A stretch of 64,000 nucleotides of DNA from Cupriavidus pauculus (GTDB lineage: Bacteria; Pseudomonadota; Gammaproteobacteria; Burkholderiales; Burkholderiaceae), in the NCBI RefSeq assembly GCF_008801835.1, contig NZ_VZOW01000002.1, forward strand, positions 124,001 to 188,000. Direction: 5' to 3'. The stretch's first letter is position 1. The number at the start of each line of letters is the position of its first letter. The notes beneath the pieces were generated by a model. That model was not told the DNA's origin, did not search any database, and was given only the letters and a program-made list of their open reading frames with translations. The position numbers and the translations under genes are program-made. Shown here in pieces: positions 1 to 7,975 of the stretch.

Positions 1-720
1 GGCACGGTGATCGACGGCATTGCCGATGCGCTGGCCCAGGCGCGCACAGAATACGATTTCAGCAGCAGCATGATTCTCTGCTTCCTGCGTCATTTGTCCG
101 AAGAAGATGCCTTCGCCACGCTGGAAGCGGCGTTGCCGTATCGCGACCGCTTCGTCGGCGTCGGTCTCGATTCGTCCGAGCGCGGTAACCCGCCCGAGAA
201 ATTCGCGCGCGTGTTTGCCCGGGCCCGCGAACTGGGATTGCATCTCGTCGCGCATGCCGGTGAGGAAGGACCGCCGCAATACATCGCCGATGCGCTCGAT
301 ATCCTGCAGGTCGAACGCATCGACCATGGCGTGCGTGCGATCGACGACGAGGCGCTGGTGCAGCGCCTGGCGCGCGAGCGGATCGCACTGACCGTGTGCC
401 CGCTTTCCAACCAGAAGCTGATGGTGCATCCGGACCTGCGCGATCACCCGATGAAGCGGCTGCTCGACGCCGGCGTCGCGGTGACGCTCCATTCGGACGA
501 TCCCGCGTATTTCGGCGGCTATATGAACGCCAACTGGGAGGCATCGTTCGAAGCGCTGCCGCTCGATGCGGCCGACGCGCACAAACTGGCCCGCAACAGT
601 TTCGAGGCGGCCTTTTTGCCCGATGTGCAGAAGGCCGAATTCCTGGCCGAAGTCGACCATTTCTGGTCGGCCACGCCCTCATCACCGCCCGCGACGGCCA
701 ACGTGACCGCCACGACCTGA
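1..720 (+). CDS. add: Adenine/adenosine deaminase, 5' end cut by window
   Basis: This is the C-terminal part of a zinc-dependent purine deaminase of the metallo-dependent hydrolase superfamily; the reading frame is open from base 1, so the true start lies outside the window. The HAGE motif near base 253 (zinc ligand and catalytic Glu region) and an SDDPAYFGGY motif near base 495 are visible. Classical adenosine deaminases usually carry a different sequence after the DDP; SDDPAYFGGY is what I know from the Aah1/adenine deaminase subgroup, so adenine to hypoxanthine is the more likely reaction. The guanine deaminase gene follows 83 bases downstream, consistent with a purine salvage/catabolism operon. 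Confidence 0.88.
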   Translation, partial: GTVIDGIADALAQARTEYDFSSSMILCFLRHLSEEDAFATLEAALPYRDRFVGVGLDSSERGNPPEKFARVFARARELGLHLVAHAGEEGPPQYIADALDILQVERIDHGVRAIDDEALVQRLARERIALTVCPLSNQKLMVHPDLRDHPMKRLLDAGVAVTLHSDDPAYFGGYMNANWEASFEALPLDAADAHKLARNSFEAAFLPDVQKAEFLAEVDHFWSATPSSPPATANVTATT

Positions 721-803
721 CCGGGTACAAACCAAGAACGCCGGTTGCCACGGCCGCTGCCACATCGGCGCGGTCGAGGCGCCGGCCGTCCCGAGACAAG
801 ACG

Positions 804-2138
804 ATGACGACTTCCCCCGCAACTGGCACGAAAGGTGCCGTGACCCGTGCCATCCGTGGCCGCATCCTCCACTTCCTGCGCGATCCGCAGTTTCACGAGG
901 ACGCCTATCAGTATTGGGAAGACGGGCTCATGATCGTCACGGCTGGCCGTATCGCCGCGGTCGGCCCGTATGAAGACCTGTCGCGTGACATCCCCGTCGG
1001 CGCCGAGGTGGTCGATCATCGCGGCAAGCTGATCGTGCCCGGCTTTATCGACACGCACATCCACTATCCGCAGACCGATATCATTGCGTCGCCTTCGCCG
1101 GGCCTGTTGCACTGGCTGGACACCTACACGTTCCCAGAAGAACGCCGTTTCAGCGACGCACACTACGCGCGTGGCGTTGCCGATTTCTTTACCGATGAAC
1201 TGCTGCGCAACGGCACCACGACCGCCATGGTCTGGAGCACCGTGCACGCGGCCTCTGCCGATGCGCTCTTTGCGGCCAGCCAGGCGCGCAACATGCGGAT
1301 GATTACCGGCAAGGTGCTGATGGACCGCAACTGCCCGGACTTCCTGCGCGATACGCCGGAGTCCGGCGCCCGCGATTCGGCCGACCTGATCTCGAAATGG
1401 CACGGCAAGGATCGCCTCGCCTATGCCATCACCCCGCGTTTTGCACCGACTTCGACCGAAGCGCAACTGGCCGCCTGCGGCGAATTGGCGCGCGCGCACA
1501 CGGACGTCTTCGTGCAGACGCACGTGGCCGAAAATCGCGACGAAGTGAAATGGGTGGCCGAACTGTTCCCCGATGCGCGCAGCTATCTCGATGTCTATGA
1601 TCGCTACGGGCTGCTGCGTCCAGGCGCGTTCTATGGGCACGCGATCTATCTGGACGATGGCGACCGCCGGCGTCTGGCCGATAGCGGCGCGGCGGTGGCG
1701 CACTGCCCCACGTCGAACCTGTTCCTCGGCAGCGGTTTTTACGATTTCCACCAGTCCGATGCGAATCGGCTGAACGTGACGCTGGCCACCGACGTCGGCG
1801 GCGGCACCTCGTTCTCGATGTTCCGCACCATGAACGCGGCGCACAAGGTGGCACGCATGGGCGGCTATCACCTGACCGCGCTGCGCATGTTTTACCTGGC
1901 GACGCGCGCGGCCGCCGAGGCGCTTGGCTGGCAGGACCGCATCGGCAGCTTCGAAGTGGGTCGCGAGGCCGATTTCATCGTGCTCGATCCGCAGGCAACG
2001 CCGTTGATCGCGCGGCGCAGCGCGCGCTCTGAAACGCTCGAGGAACAGCTGTTCGCTTTTGCACTGCTTGGCGATGACCGCGTCATCGACTCCGTGTACG
2101 TCATGGGCGAGGCCGCGCAGGCAGTGGCAAGCGCCTGA
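804..2138 (+). CDS. guaD: Guanine deaminase
   Basis: The 444-residue product is an amidohydrolase that would convert guanine to xanthine and ammonia in the cytoplasm. The metal-binding PGFIDTHIHYPQ segment (His 85 and 87) is the guanine deaminase signature, followed by a THVAEN segment and a conserved ATDVGGGTSFSM segment near the C-terminus. The frame is open further upstream to base 396, but that part overlaps the preceding deaminase and lacks family similarity, so the ATG at 804 is chosen; its ribosome binding site is weak. It lies directly behind the adenine/adenosine deaminase and is probably cotranscribed with it. Confidence 0.95.
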   Translation: MTTSPATGTKGAVTRAIRGRILHFLRDPQFHEDAYQYWEDGLMIVTAGRIAAVGPYEDLSRDIPVGAEVVDHRGKLIVPGFIDTHIHYPQTDIIASPSPGLLHWLDTYTFPEERRFSDAHYARGVADFFTDELLRNGTTTAMVWSTVHAASADALFAASQARNMRMITGKVLMDRNCPDFLRDTPESGARDSADLISKWHGKDRLAYAITPRFAPTSTEAQLAACGELARAHTDVFVQTHVAENRDEVKWVAELFPDARSYLDVYDRYGLLRPGAFYGHAIYLDDGDRRRLADSGAAVAHCPTSNLFLGSGFYDFHQSDANRLNVTLATDVGGGTSFSMFRTMNAAHKVARMGGYHLTALRMFYLATRAAAEALGWQDRIGSFEVGREADFIVLDPQATPLIARRSARSETLEEQLFAFALLGDDRVIDSVYVMGEAAQAVASA

Positions 2139-2312
2139 TAGCCCGTGGAAATGTGCTGACTTCGGCGCGCATGACGCGGTCGCGGATTAGCCTTCGTCAG
2201 CGCGTGGCGTTGACCAAAATCAACACAATCGTCATCAAACCGCTCTAGCCTTTGGCATTCGTGCGCCCTCTCAAATGGGCGCGGACGGAATTACGAACTC
2301 GCTGGACCATTG

Positions 2313-3488
2313 ATGACTGCCCGCTCTGACTCACTCTCGCCGGCCGAGGCGCGCGCCCCGGCCGACGTTTCCTGCGCCCCCCGGCGCCCGCATCCTGCCA
2401 ACCATACCGCGCTACCCGAGCCCATCGCGCCGGACGCGCCCTTCCCCAACCGCAAGACCATCCGCAGCTGGCTGATACCGCTGGGCAGCCGCAGCACGCC
2501 GCGCGCGCTGATGCTGTTCGCCTTCGACTACTCACTGTTCGCCGCGCTGCTGGCCGGCCTGGTACTGGCTGCGGACTGGTGGGCCAAGCTCGGGCTTGGC
2601 GTGCTTGCCGGGCTGATCATCGCGCGGCTGTTCATCATCGGCCACGACGCCTGCCACCAGAGCCTTACCGCGCGTCGCGGACTGAACAAGTGGCTGGGCC
2701 GGCTCACCTTCCTGCCGTCGCTCACGCCGTACAGCCTGTGGGAAGTGGGCCACAACGTCGTGCATCACGGCTACACCAATCTCAAGGGCTTCGATTTCGT
2801 CTGGGCTCCGTACTCGCTCGAGGAATTCCGCGCGCTGCCGCGTTATCGCCGCGTGATGGAGCGCATCTATCGCAATGGACTGGGCGCCGGCCTGTACTAC
2901 CTGATCGAAATCTGGTGGCTCAAGCTGTTCTTCCCCAGCAAGCGCCAAATGAGCACGCGCCGCCCGATCTTCATGTGGGACTGCGCGCTGGTGGCCGCGT
3001 TTGGCGCGCTGTGGATCGGCGCACTTGCGTGGGTGGCGGTTGCCACCGGGCAGTCGGTCGCGTTGATGATCGGCACCGGGTTCGTCGTGCCGTTCCTGGT
3101 GTGGAATGCGACGGTCGGCTTTGTGCTCTATGTTCATCACACGCATACGAGCGTCGCGTGGTACGACACCAAGCCGATGTGGGCCAAAGCACAGCCGTTC
3201 GTCTCGACCACCGTGCATCTGCGCTTCGGCATGGGTATCGGCGCGGCGCTGCACCACATCATGGAACACACCGCGCACCACGTCGACATGAGCGTGCCGC
3301 TTTACCGCCTGAAGCGCGCCCAGGCCATGCTTGAGCACGCGCTACCGGGACGCATCATCATCGAGAATTTTTCGTGGCGCTGGTATTTCCAGACAGCGCG
3401 CCGCTGCAAACTCTACGATTTCAAGGCGCTGTGCTGGACCGATTTCCGCGGTCGCCAGACCAGCGAAAACGCTCCGGTACCTGTCTGA
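2313..3488 (+). CDS. Fatty acid desaturase, membrane-bound di-iron type
   Basis: A 391-residue integral membrane desaturase (PF00487 type) that would introduce a double bond into acyl chains using two iron atoms. The three histidine boxes are present: HDACH (111-115), HNVVHH (147-152) and a C-terminal HHIMEHTAHH near residue 314. Hydrophobic stretches flank the boxes, as expected for four or so membrane segments. The ATG at 2313 is preceded by an in-frame TTG at 2310; ATG is preferred. The N-terminal 40 residues are Pro/Ala rich. The gene stands alone, followed by a strong inverted repeat. The substrate (lipid-linked or free acyl) cannot be read from sequence. Confidence 0.9.
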   Translation: MTARSDSLSPAEARAPADVSCAPRRPHPANHTALPEPIAPDAPFPNRKTIRSWLIPLGSRSTPRALMLFAFDYSLFAALLAGLVLAADWWAKLGLGVLAGLIIARLFIIGHDACHQSLTARRGLNKWLGRLTFLPSLTPYSLWEVGHNVVHHGYTNLKGFDFVWAPYSLEEFRALPRYRRVMERIYRNGLGAGLYYLIEIWWLKLFFPSKRQMSTRRPIFMWDCALVAAFGALWIGALAWVAVATGQSVALMIGTGFVVPFLVWNATVGFVLYVHHTHTSVAWYDTKPMWAKAQPFVSTTVHLRFGMGIGAALHHIMEHTAHHVDMSVPLYRLKRAQAMLEHALPGRIIIENFSWRWYFQTARRCKLYDFKALCWTDFRGRQTSENAPVPV

Positions 3489-3517
3489 CGATCGTGTTGC
3501 AGTGATTGCAATACAAC

Positions 3518-3552
3518 AACGGGCGCGGTGGACTTTGGCTGCCGCGCCCGTT
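3518..3552 (+). terminator. Strong hairpin after the desaturase gene
   Basis: An 11-base inverted repeat, AACGGGCGCGG at 3518-3528 and CCGCGCCCGTT at 3542-3552, forms a very stable hairpin just downstream of the desaturase stop. A U-tract is nearly absent, so termination is inferred. The right arm abuts the -10 of the next promoter. Confidence 0.5.
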
Positions 3553-3557
3553 AGAAT
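3529..3557 (+). promoter_or_regulatory. Predicted sigma-70 promoter of the Mn riboswitch transcript
   Basis: TGGACT at 3529-3534 and TAGAAT at 3552-3557 are separated by 17 bases. The start predicted from this spacing falls at about 3564, just before the 5' strand of riboswitch helix P1, which is the main support for the call. The -35 lies in the loop of the upstream hairpin. Confidence 0.55.
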
Positions 3558-3566
3558 TGCGCCTTC

Positions 3567-3722
3567 CATTGGGGAGTAGCCGCCCTGATCTCACCGCGCC
3601 GCGCAATGCGGCACCCGGAAGACAGGGGCGTACGTCAACAGACTTGACCAAATGCCACCTCGGCAAGCGGTTATGGCGTGCGCAGCACGGGACCTTGTGT
3701 CCAGCGCCTGGCGAGACCGATG
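3567..3722 (+). ncRNA. yybP-ykoY manganese riboswitch aptamer
   Basis: The leader carries the hallmarks of the yybP-ykoY Mn(II)-sensing family: GGGGAGTAG at 3571-3579 at the 5' side, CGTACGTCAACA near 3629, and GCGAGACC at 3711-3718 at the 3' side. Helix P1 can form between CATTGG (3567-3572) and CCGATG (3717-3722) with one G-U pair. Downstream and before the start codon at 3811 lie a hairpin ACCTTTC/GAAAGGT (3728-3753) and a perfect 16-base palindrome at 3765-3780, which are candidates for the expression platform. The gene it controls is a UPF0016 exporter, the expected target class. Confidence 0.92.
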
Positions 3723-3810
3723 ACCATACCTTTCTGGCCGGGCCGGGAAAGGTGTGTGTCATTGGCATCTCGCGAGATGCATTTGCGGCCCGGATATTTC
3801 ACCAACAATA

Positions 3811-4386
3811 ATGGAATCGTTCCTCGTCTCCACAGGTATCGTCGCGCTCGCTGAAATGGGCGACAAGACGCAATTGCTGTCGCTGGTACTGGCCGCGCGC
3901 TACCGAAAACCCATTCCGATCATTCTTGGCATCCTGATTGCGACGCTGGTCAACCACGGCTTTGCCGGCGCGCTGGGCGGCTGGATTACCGGCGTGCTGG
4001 GCGCAAACCTGCTGCGCTGGATACTCGGCCTGGGCTTTATCGCGATGGCCGGCTGGATGCTGATTCCCGACAAGCTCGACGACGCCGAAGAAGCCAAGCC
4101 CGTCAAAGGCGCGCTCGGCATCCTGGGCACCACGATCGTGGCGTTCTTCTTTGCCGAGATGGGCGACAAGACGCAGATCGCCACCGTGGCACTGGCCGCA
4201 CGCTTCCATGGCGAGGTAATCGCCGTGGTAGCAGGAACCACGCTCGGCATGATGCTGGCCAACGCACCGGCGGTATTGCTGGGCGACCGCTTCGCCAACA
4301 AGATGCCGATCGCACTGGTCCACAAGATTGCGGCGGCGATCTTCCTGGTGCTGGGCCTCCTGGCGCTGTTCAACGTCGGCGGCTGA
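3811..4386 (+). CDS. TMEM165/Gdt1 (UPF0016) family manganese exporter
   Basis: A 191-residue inner-membrane protein with two copies of the family motif, EMGDKTQ, at about residues 15-21 and 116-122, each at the start of a three-helix repeat. This internally duplicated layout is diagnostic of UPF0016 transporters, which export Mn(II) in bacteria (MneA-type) or move Mn/Ca in eukaryotes. The ATG at 3811 is the first codon that begins at the conserved MESF-type start; upstream in-frame codons lie in the riboswitch. The yybP-ykoY leader implies expression is induced by high manganese, which fits an efflux role. Confidence 0.93.
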   Translation: MESFLVSTGIVALAEMGDKTQLLSLVLAARYRKPIPIILGILIATLVNHGFAGALGGWITGVLGANLLRWILGLGFIAMAGWMLIPDKLDDAEEAKPVKGALGILGTTIVAFFFAEMGDKTQIATVALAARFHGEVIAVVAGTTLGMMLANAPAVLLGDRFANKMPIALVHKIAAAIFLVLGLLALFNVGG

Positions 4387-4530
4387 TTTCGGTACGGGCG
4401 GCACCACCCTCGGCGCACAGGCCTTTGCACGGCGTAACAGAGCCTTACAACTGCCTGTGTGCCGCCGGCACCCACGCCTCGTTAGAGGAAGCATCCGACC
4501 CGTTCGGACCATCCCCACAACGAGGAACAG

Positions 4531-4962
4531 ATGTCAAAGCCAAAGAAAAACAACGGACTGGCCCGCCTGCTGCCTGCCTGGTGTCCGGTGCTGATGGTCG
4601 TGGCATGCGCCACGGCCCTGACCGGCTGCGTGACCGAGCGCGTCGTGGTGCGCCAGCCGCCGCCCGCGCAGCATCCCGCACAGATGGTGCGAAACATGCC
4701 GCCGCCCGTCCACGAGGACCGTGGCACGCCACCGGGGTATGGCTGGAATTGGGTGCCCGGACACTGGAAGTGGGCCGGCAATGACTGGCTCTGGGTGCAT
4801 GGCAAGTGGGTGCAGCAGCCAGTGCCCCCGATGCCGGCCGTCATCGTCGAGCAAGTCACGGTGGCGCCTGCCCCGCACGCTTATTGGGTGCCCGGCCATT
4901 GGGTCTGGCGTTACGAAGGCGGCGGCGGCTGGGCCTGGGTCAAGGGCGCCTGGCACGGCTGA
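4531..4962 (+). CDS. YXWGXW-repeat outer-membrane-type lipoprotein
   Basis: A 143-residue predicted lipoprotein: basic N-terminus, hydrophobic segment, then ALTGC with the lipidated Cys at residue 33. The mature part carries repeats of the aromatic pattern VPGHWKWAG / VHGKWV / VPGHWVWR, the YXWGXW repeat family, whose function is unknown. A Pro-rich linker follows the Cys. A Shine-Dalgarno-like GAGGAAC precedes the ATG. The gene is monocistronic by context. Confidence 0.85.
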   Translation: MSKPKKNNGLARLLPAWCPVLMVVACATALTGCVTERVVVRQPPPAQHPAQMVRNMPPPVHEDRGTPPGYGWNWVPGHWKWAGNDWLWVHGKWVQQPVPPMPAVIVEQVTVAPAPHAYWVPGHWVWRYEGGGGWAWVKGAWHG

Positions 4963-4975
4963 TGAAACGCCGCGC

Positions 4976-5002
4976 ATAAAAAAACGGGGCGCGAAGCCCC
5001 GT
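4976..5002 (-). terminator. Intrinsic terminator of the hiuH-puuD operon
   Basis: AACGGGGC (4983-4990) and GCCCCGTT (4995-5002) form a hairpin that, read on the minus strand, is followed by a run of seven T. On the plus strand the hairpin lacks a T-run, so it may act weakly for the lipoprotein gene. Confidence 0.8.
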
Positions 5003-5081
5003 TCAAACCCTCGCCAGTCCGGAACTGCCGGCTGCCGCAATGGCAGCCTCCGGACCGTCGATCACCGATGCTCGGTCAGAA

Positions 5082-6290
5082 TCAGTTGGCGGTCTTTGCG
5101 CCGCCCTCGAACCATTGGCCCAGCAACGCGCGCTCGTCGTCCGTGATCTGCGTGACGTTGCCCAGCGGCATTGCCTTCTGCTGCACGGCCTGCTGGTAGA
5201 TCAGTTGCGCATGCGCCTTGATACCGTCGACGGTATCGAGCTTGATGCCCTTGGCGGCGGTCGGCATCATCTTCGGCTGCTCGGCATGGCACTGCACGCA
5301 ACGCGTGTTGATGATTTCCTGCACCTTCACGAAGCTCACCGCGTTGGCGGCGGCGTCGCCACCGTTGCTCGCCACCTGCTGGCGCGGCTGCGGCGCGATC
5401 ATGAAAGCCACCAGACCCAGACAGGCCACGCCGGCCGCCGGCCAGGCGAAATTGATCTTGCCCTTGTGCTTGAGAATGAAAAACTGGCGAATCAGCACGC
5501 CGGCCAGCATCAGCATGATCAGCACGGCCCAGTTGTTCTTGGCCGCGTAGGTCATGCTGTAGTGGTTCGACAGCATCGCAAACAGCACCGGCAGCGTGAA
5601 GTACGTGTTATGGACGCTGCGCTGCTTGCCGCGCTTGCCGTGGATCGGGTCCACCGGCTGGCCCGCTTTCAGTGCCGCCACCACCTTGCGCTGACCCGGG
5701 ATGATCCAGAACAGCACGTTGGCGCTCATGATCGTGGCGATCATCGCACCGGTCAGCAGGAATGCCGCGCGGCCCGAGAACACATGGCACGCCACGAAGG
5801 CGGCCACCGCCACGTACAACGCCACCAGAATGCCAACGGTGCGATCGCTCTTGCCGAAGAAGCGGCAGATCGAGTCGTACACCACCCAGCCGATCACCAG
5901 GTACGACACCGCAAAGCCAACCGCCGCGCCGGGCGACATGTCATATACGTTCTTGTCGATCAGGAACGTGCTGGCGTTGAACAGGTACAGCACCACGAGC
6001 AGCGCAAAGCCGCTCATCCACGTCGAATACGACTCCCAGTAGAACCAGTGCAGGTTCTCCGGCAGCGTCTTTGGCGCGGTGAGATATTTCTGAGGGTTGT
6101 AGAAGCCGCCGCCGTGTACGGCCCAGAGTTCACCATCGACGCCCTTTTCCTTCAGGTCGCTGGCGTTGGGGCGCGTCAGGCTGTTGTCGAGCCAGACGAA
6201 ATAGAACGACGATCCGATCCACGCGATGGCGGTGATGACGTGCAGCCAACGCAACAGCATATTGGCCCAGTCGAGAATGTAGCCTTCCAT
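5082..6290 (-). CDS. puuD: Membrane urate hydroxylase PuuD with C-terminal cytochrome c
   Basis: A 402-residue membrane protein that oxidises urate to 5-hydroxyisourate. The N-terminal ~300 residues contain about eight hydrophobic segments with conserved HVITAIAWIGSSFYF at the start (DUF989/urate oxidase N). The C-terminal ~100 residues form a cytochrome c domain with heme motif CVQCH near residues 331-335 and a distal PLGNVTQIT Met ligand region. It is the type of uricase that passes electrons to the respiratory chain instead of oxygen. An AAGGAGA ribosome site precedes the ATG. It lies 30 bases downstream of the hydroxyisourate hydrolase gene, in one operon. Confidence 0.95.
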   Translation of the reverse strand: MEGYILDWANMLLRWLHVITAIAWIGSSFYFVWLDNSLTRPNASDLKEKGVDGELWAVHGGGFYNPQKYLTAPKTLPENLHWFYWESYSTWMSGFALLVVLYLFNASTFLIDKNVYDMSPGAAVGFAVSYLVIGWVVYDSICRFFGKSDRTVGILVALYVAVAAFVACHVFSGRAAFLLTGAMIATIMSANVLFWIIPGQRKVVAALKAGQPVDPIHGKRGKQRSVHNTYFTLPVLFAMLSNHYSMTYAAKNNWAVLIMLMLAGVLIRQFFILKHKGKINFAWPAAGVACLGLVAFMIAPQPRQQVASNGGDAAANAVSFVKVQEIINTRCVQCHAEQPKMMPTAAKGIKLDTVDGIKAHAQLIYQQAVQQKAMPLGNVTQITDDERALLGQWFEGGAKTAN

Positions 6291-6320
6291 GACTTGTCTC
6301 CTTGTTCCCGTCCGCCTCGA

Positions 6321-6674
6321 TCAGCTGCCGCGGTAGGTCGAGTACGACCACGGCGACACCAGCAGCGGCACGTGGTAGTGCGCGGCGGTATCGGCAATGC
6401 CGAAGCGCAGCGTGACCACGTCGAGAAACGCCGGCTCGGGCAACTTGACGCCCTGGGCACGGAAATAGTCGCCAGCACCAAAATCAAGCTCGTACACGCC
6501 CGGCGCCAGGTCTGCGCCCTCCAGCAAGGGCTGATCGGCACGGCCGTCGTGGTTGGTCTTGATCGACTTCAGCGTCTCGCGCCGATTGTCGACAATTTTA
6601 TGAAGGGAAACCGACATGCCGGCACCGGGAGTGCCCGCGGCAGTATCGAGAACGTGAGTGGTCAAGCGTCCCAT
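6321..6674 (-). CDS. uraH: 5-hydroxyisourate hydrolase (transthyretin-like)
   Basis: A 117-residue cytosolic enzyme converting 5-hydroxyisourate to OHCU, the step after PuuD. The N-terminal MGRLTTHVLDTAAGTPG segment with its catalytic His and the C-terminal HYHVPLLVSPWSYSTYRGS end with the diagnostic YRGS tetrapeptide are both present, so the enzyme, not a transthyretin, is indicated. Length is normal for the family. The start has AAAGGAAG upstream. First gene of the two-gene minus-strand operon, divergent from the FCD regulator. Confidence 0.96.
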   Translation of the reverse strand: MGRLTTHVLDTAAGTPGAGMSVSLHKIVDNRRETLKSIKTNHDGRADQPLLEGADLAPGVYELDFGAGDYFRAQGVKLPEPAFLDVVTLRFGIADTAAHYHVPLLVSPWSYSTYRGS

Positions 6675-6845
6675 CCTGTTCTTCCTTTGGAGTGTGGGTT
6701 GTGAGGGGCGCCGCTGCCTTCACTAGCACCATTCTTGGGAAATAGTGCCCGCTCGGTACGTGTTTCAACGCATCCCGGCGCTGGATTGGTGCGTGGCGAC
6801 AATGCGCCAGACCCATCCTGGTGACAACTCGGTAAATACCCGCAG

Positions 6846-6909
6846 TTGTCAAAAACCGTGGTCGGTTTTGTTGACAATGGTGCTTGCATATCCAAATAAT
6901 TGTCAACAA
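6846..6909. promoter_or_regulatory. Operator array in the divergent uraH/gntR region
   Basis: Three related sites occur: TTGTCAAAAA at 6846-6855, TTGTTGACAA at 6868-6877 and its exact reverse complement TTGTCAACAA at 6900-6909. Centres are 22 and 32 bases apart, close to two and three helical turns. The first two also form the arms of a longer inverted repeat with AAACCG/CGGTTT inside. TTGACA (6871-6876) with AATAAT (6895-6900) at 18 bases would be a promoter for the regulator, overlapped by the sites. Related motifs lie upstream of the permease (CCGTCAACAA, 7876-7885) and of puuE (TCAACAA 9402-9408, TTGTCAAGGC 9458-9467). Confidence 0.65.
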
Positions 6910-7020
6910 TTTTTAGATCTGCGCTCCCGAATGATCGATATCAGCGCGCTTGATGTCGACGCCGTACCGGATCGCTACGATCGCTGACCATCGCCTCTCC
7001 TGCTAAAGCGAGTGTCCAGG

Positions 7021-7767
7021 ATGTCCAAGAATCTCAAGTTGATTGCCGCCGCGACTGACGCCCAGTTGGGCCCCGCCGACAACAAGCCCGCCCGCAAGGG
7101 GTCGGTCGAAGAGCGCATGTATCACGAGATCTATGACGCGATCATGGAACACCGGCTGCCGCCGCGCACCAAGCTGACCGAGCATTCCCTTTGCGAGATC
7201 TATGCCACCGCGCGACATACGGTGCGCAAGGTGCTGTCGCGGCTGGCCGCCGACGGCATGGTCGATCTGGAGCCCAATCGCGGCGCGTTCATCGCCAGTC
7301 CGTCGACCGACGAGGCGCACGACATGTTCGAGCTGCGCCAGATGCTCGAACGCGCGGTGCTCGAAAAGCTCGCCTCGCTGCCCAACGTGCGCAGCGTGAT
7401 CGCCCCGCTGCGCAAGATGGTCAACGACGAGCGCCAGGCGTTCCTCACGCACGAACGCCCGCGCTGGATCCGCCTGTCGGCGGAATTCCACACCGCGCTG
7501 GCCGAACTGTCCGGCAATGCGTTGCTGGTGACGATGATGCGCCGGCTGGTCTCGCGTACCACGCTGATGATTGCCAGCGTGGAAGCCCCCGGCCACAACG
7601 CATGCTCGTTCGACGAGCACGATGAAATTCTCGACGCACTGGAACAGGGCGACGCCGCCCTGGCCCAATCGCGCATGGCGCACCACCTTGGCGCCTGCGC
7701 GGACCGCGTGCAGCCGGACGAGCCCGGCAACTTCGATCTTCGCAGCGTGCTGGGCCGCTCCACCTAG
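7021..7767 (+). CDS. GntR-family (FCD) regulator of the urate cluster
   Basis: A 248-residue DNA-binding protein: winged helix-turn-helix at about 30-95 (MYHEIYDAIMEHRLPPRTKL, then a recognition region with RHTVRKVLSRLAADGMV) and an all-helical FCD ligand domain at about 100-225 with the family's metal-ligand type residues (EFHTALAELSGN). It sits between and divergent to uraH-puuD and upstream of the urate permease and puuE, so it probably responds to a purine or ureide. The ATG at 7021 is chosen; an in-frame GTG at 7012 has a slightly better-spaced upstream AGCGAG and cannot be ruled out. Confidence 0.9.
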   Translation: MSKNLKLIAAATDAQLGPADNKPARKGSVEERMYHEIYDAIMEHRLPPRTKLTEHSLCEIYATARHTVRKVLSRLAADGMVDLEPNRGAFIASPSTDEAHDMFELRQMLERAVLEKLASLPNVRSVIAPLRKMVNDERQAFLTHERPRWIRLSAEFHTALAELSGNALLVTMMRRLVSRTTLMIASVEAPGHNACSFDEHDEILDALEQGDAALAQSRMAHHLGACADRVQPDEPGNFDLRSVLGRST

Positions 7768-7975
7768 CGCAATGTTCCCGCCGCCGGGCAACAGTCGTCC
7801 CCTGTTGCCGATGCCGGCCCACCGGATTCGCCCCTATTCCGCCCGTCAGAGGCACGGCGAAACACCGGACAAGAACCGTCAACAATTGCCCACGACAAGA
7901 GGCAGCGACAGAACGGTCATCAGGGCCATAACCCGGCGCGCGTTCCCATCAAAACCAAAGGAGAGGAGACACACC

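Noticed and set aside
2209..2232. GTTGA/TCAAC inverted repeat upstream of the desaturase as another purine-regulator site
   Set aside because: Only five-base arms and a poor match to TTGTCAACAA; the gene is not a purine gene.
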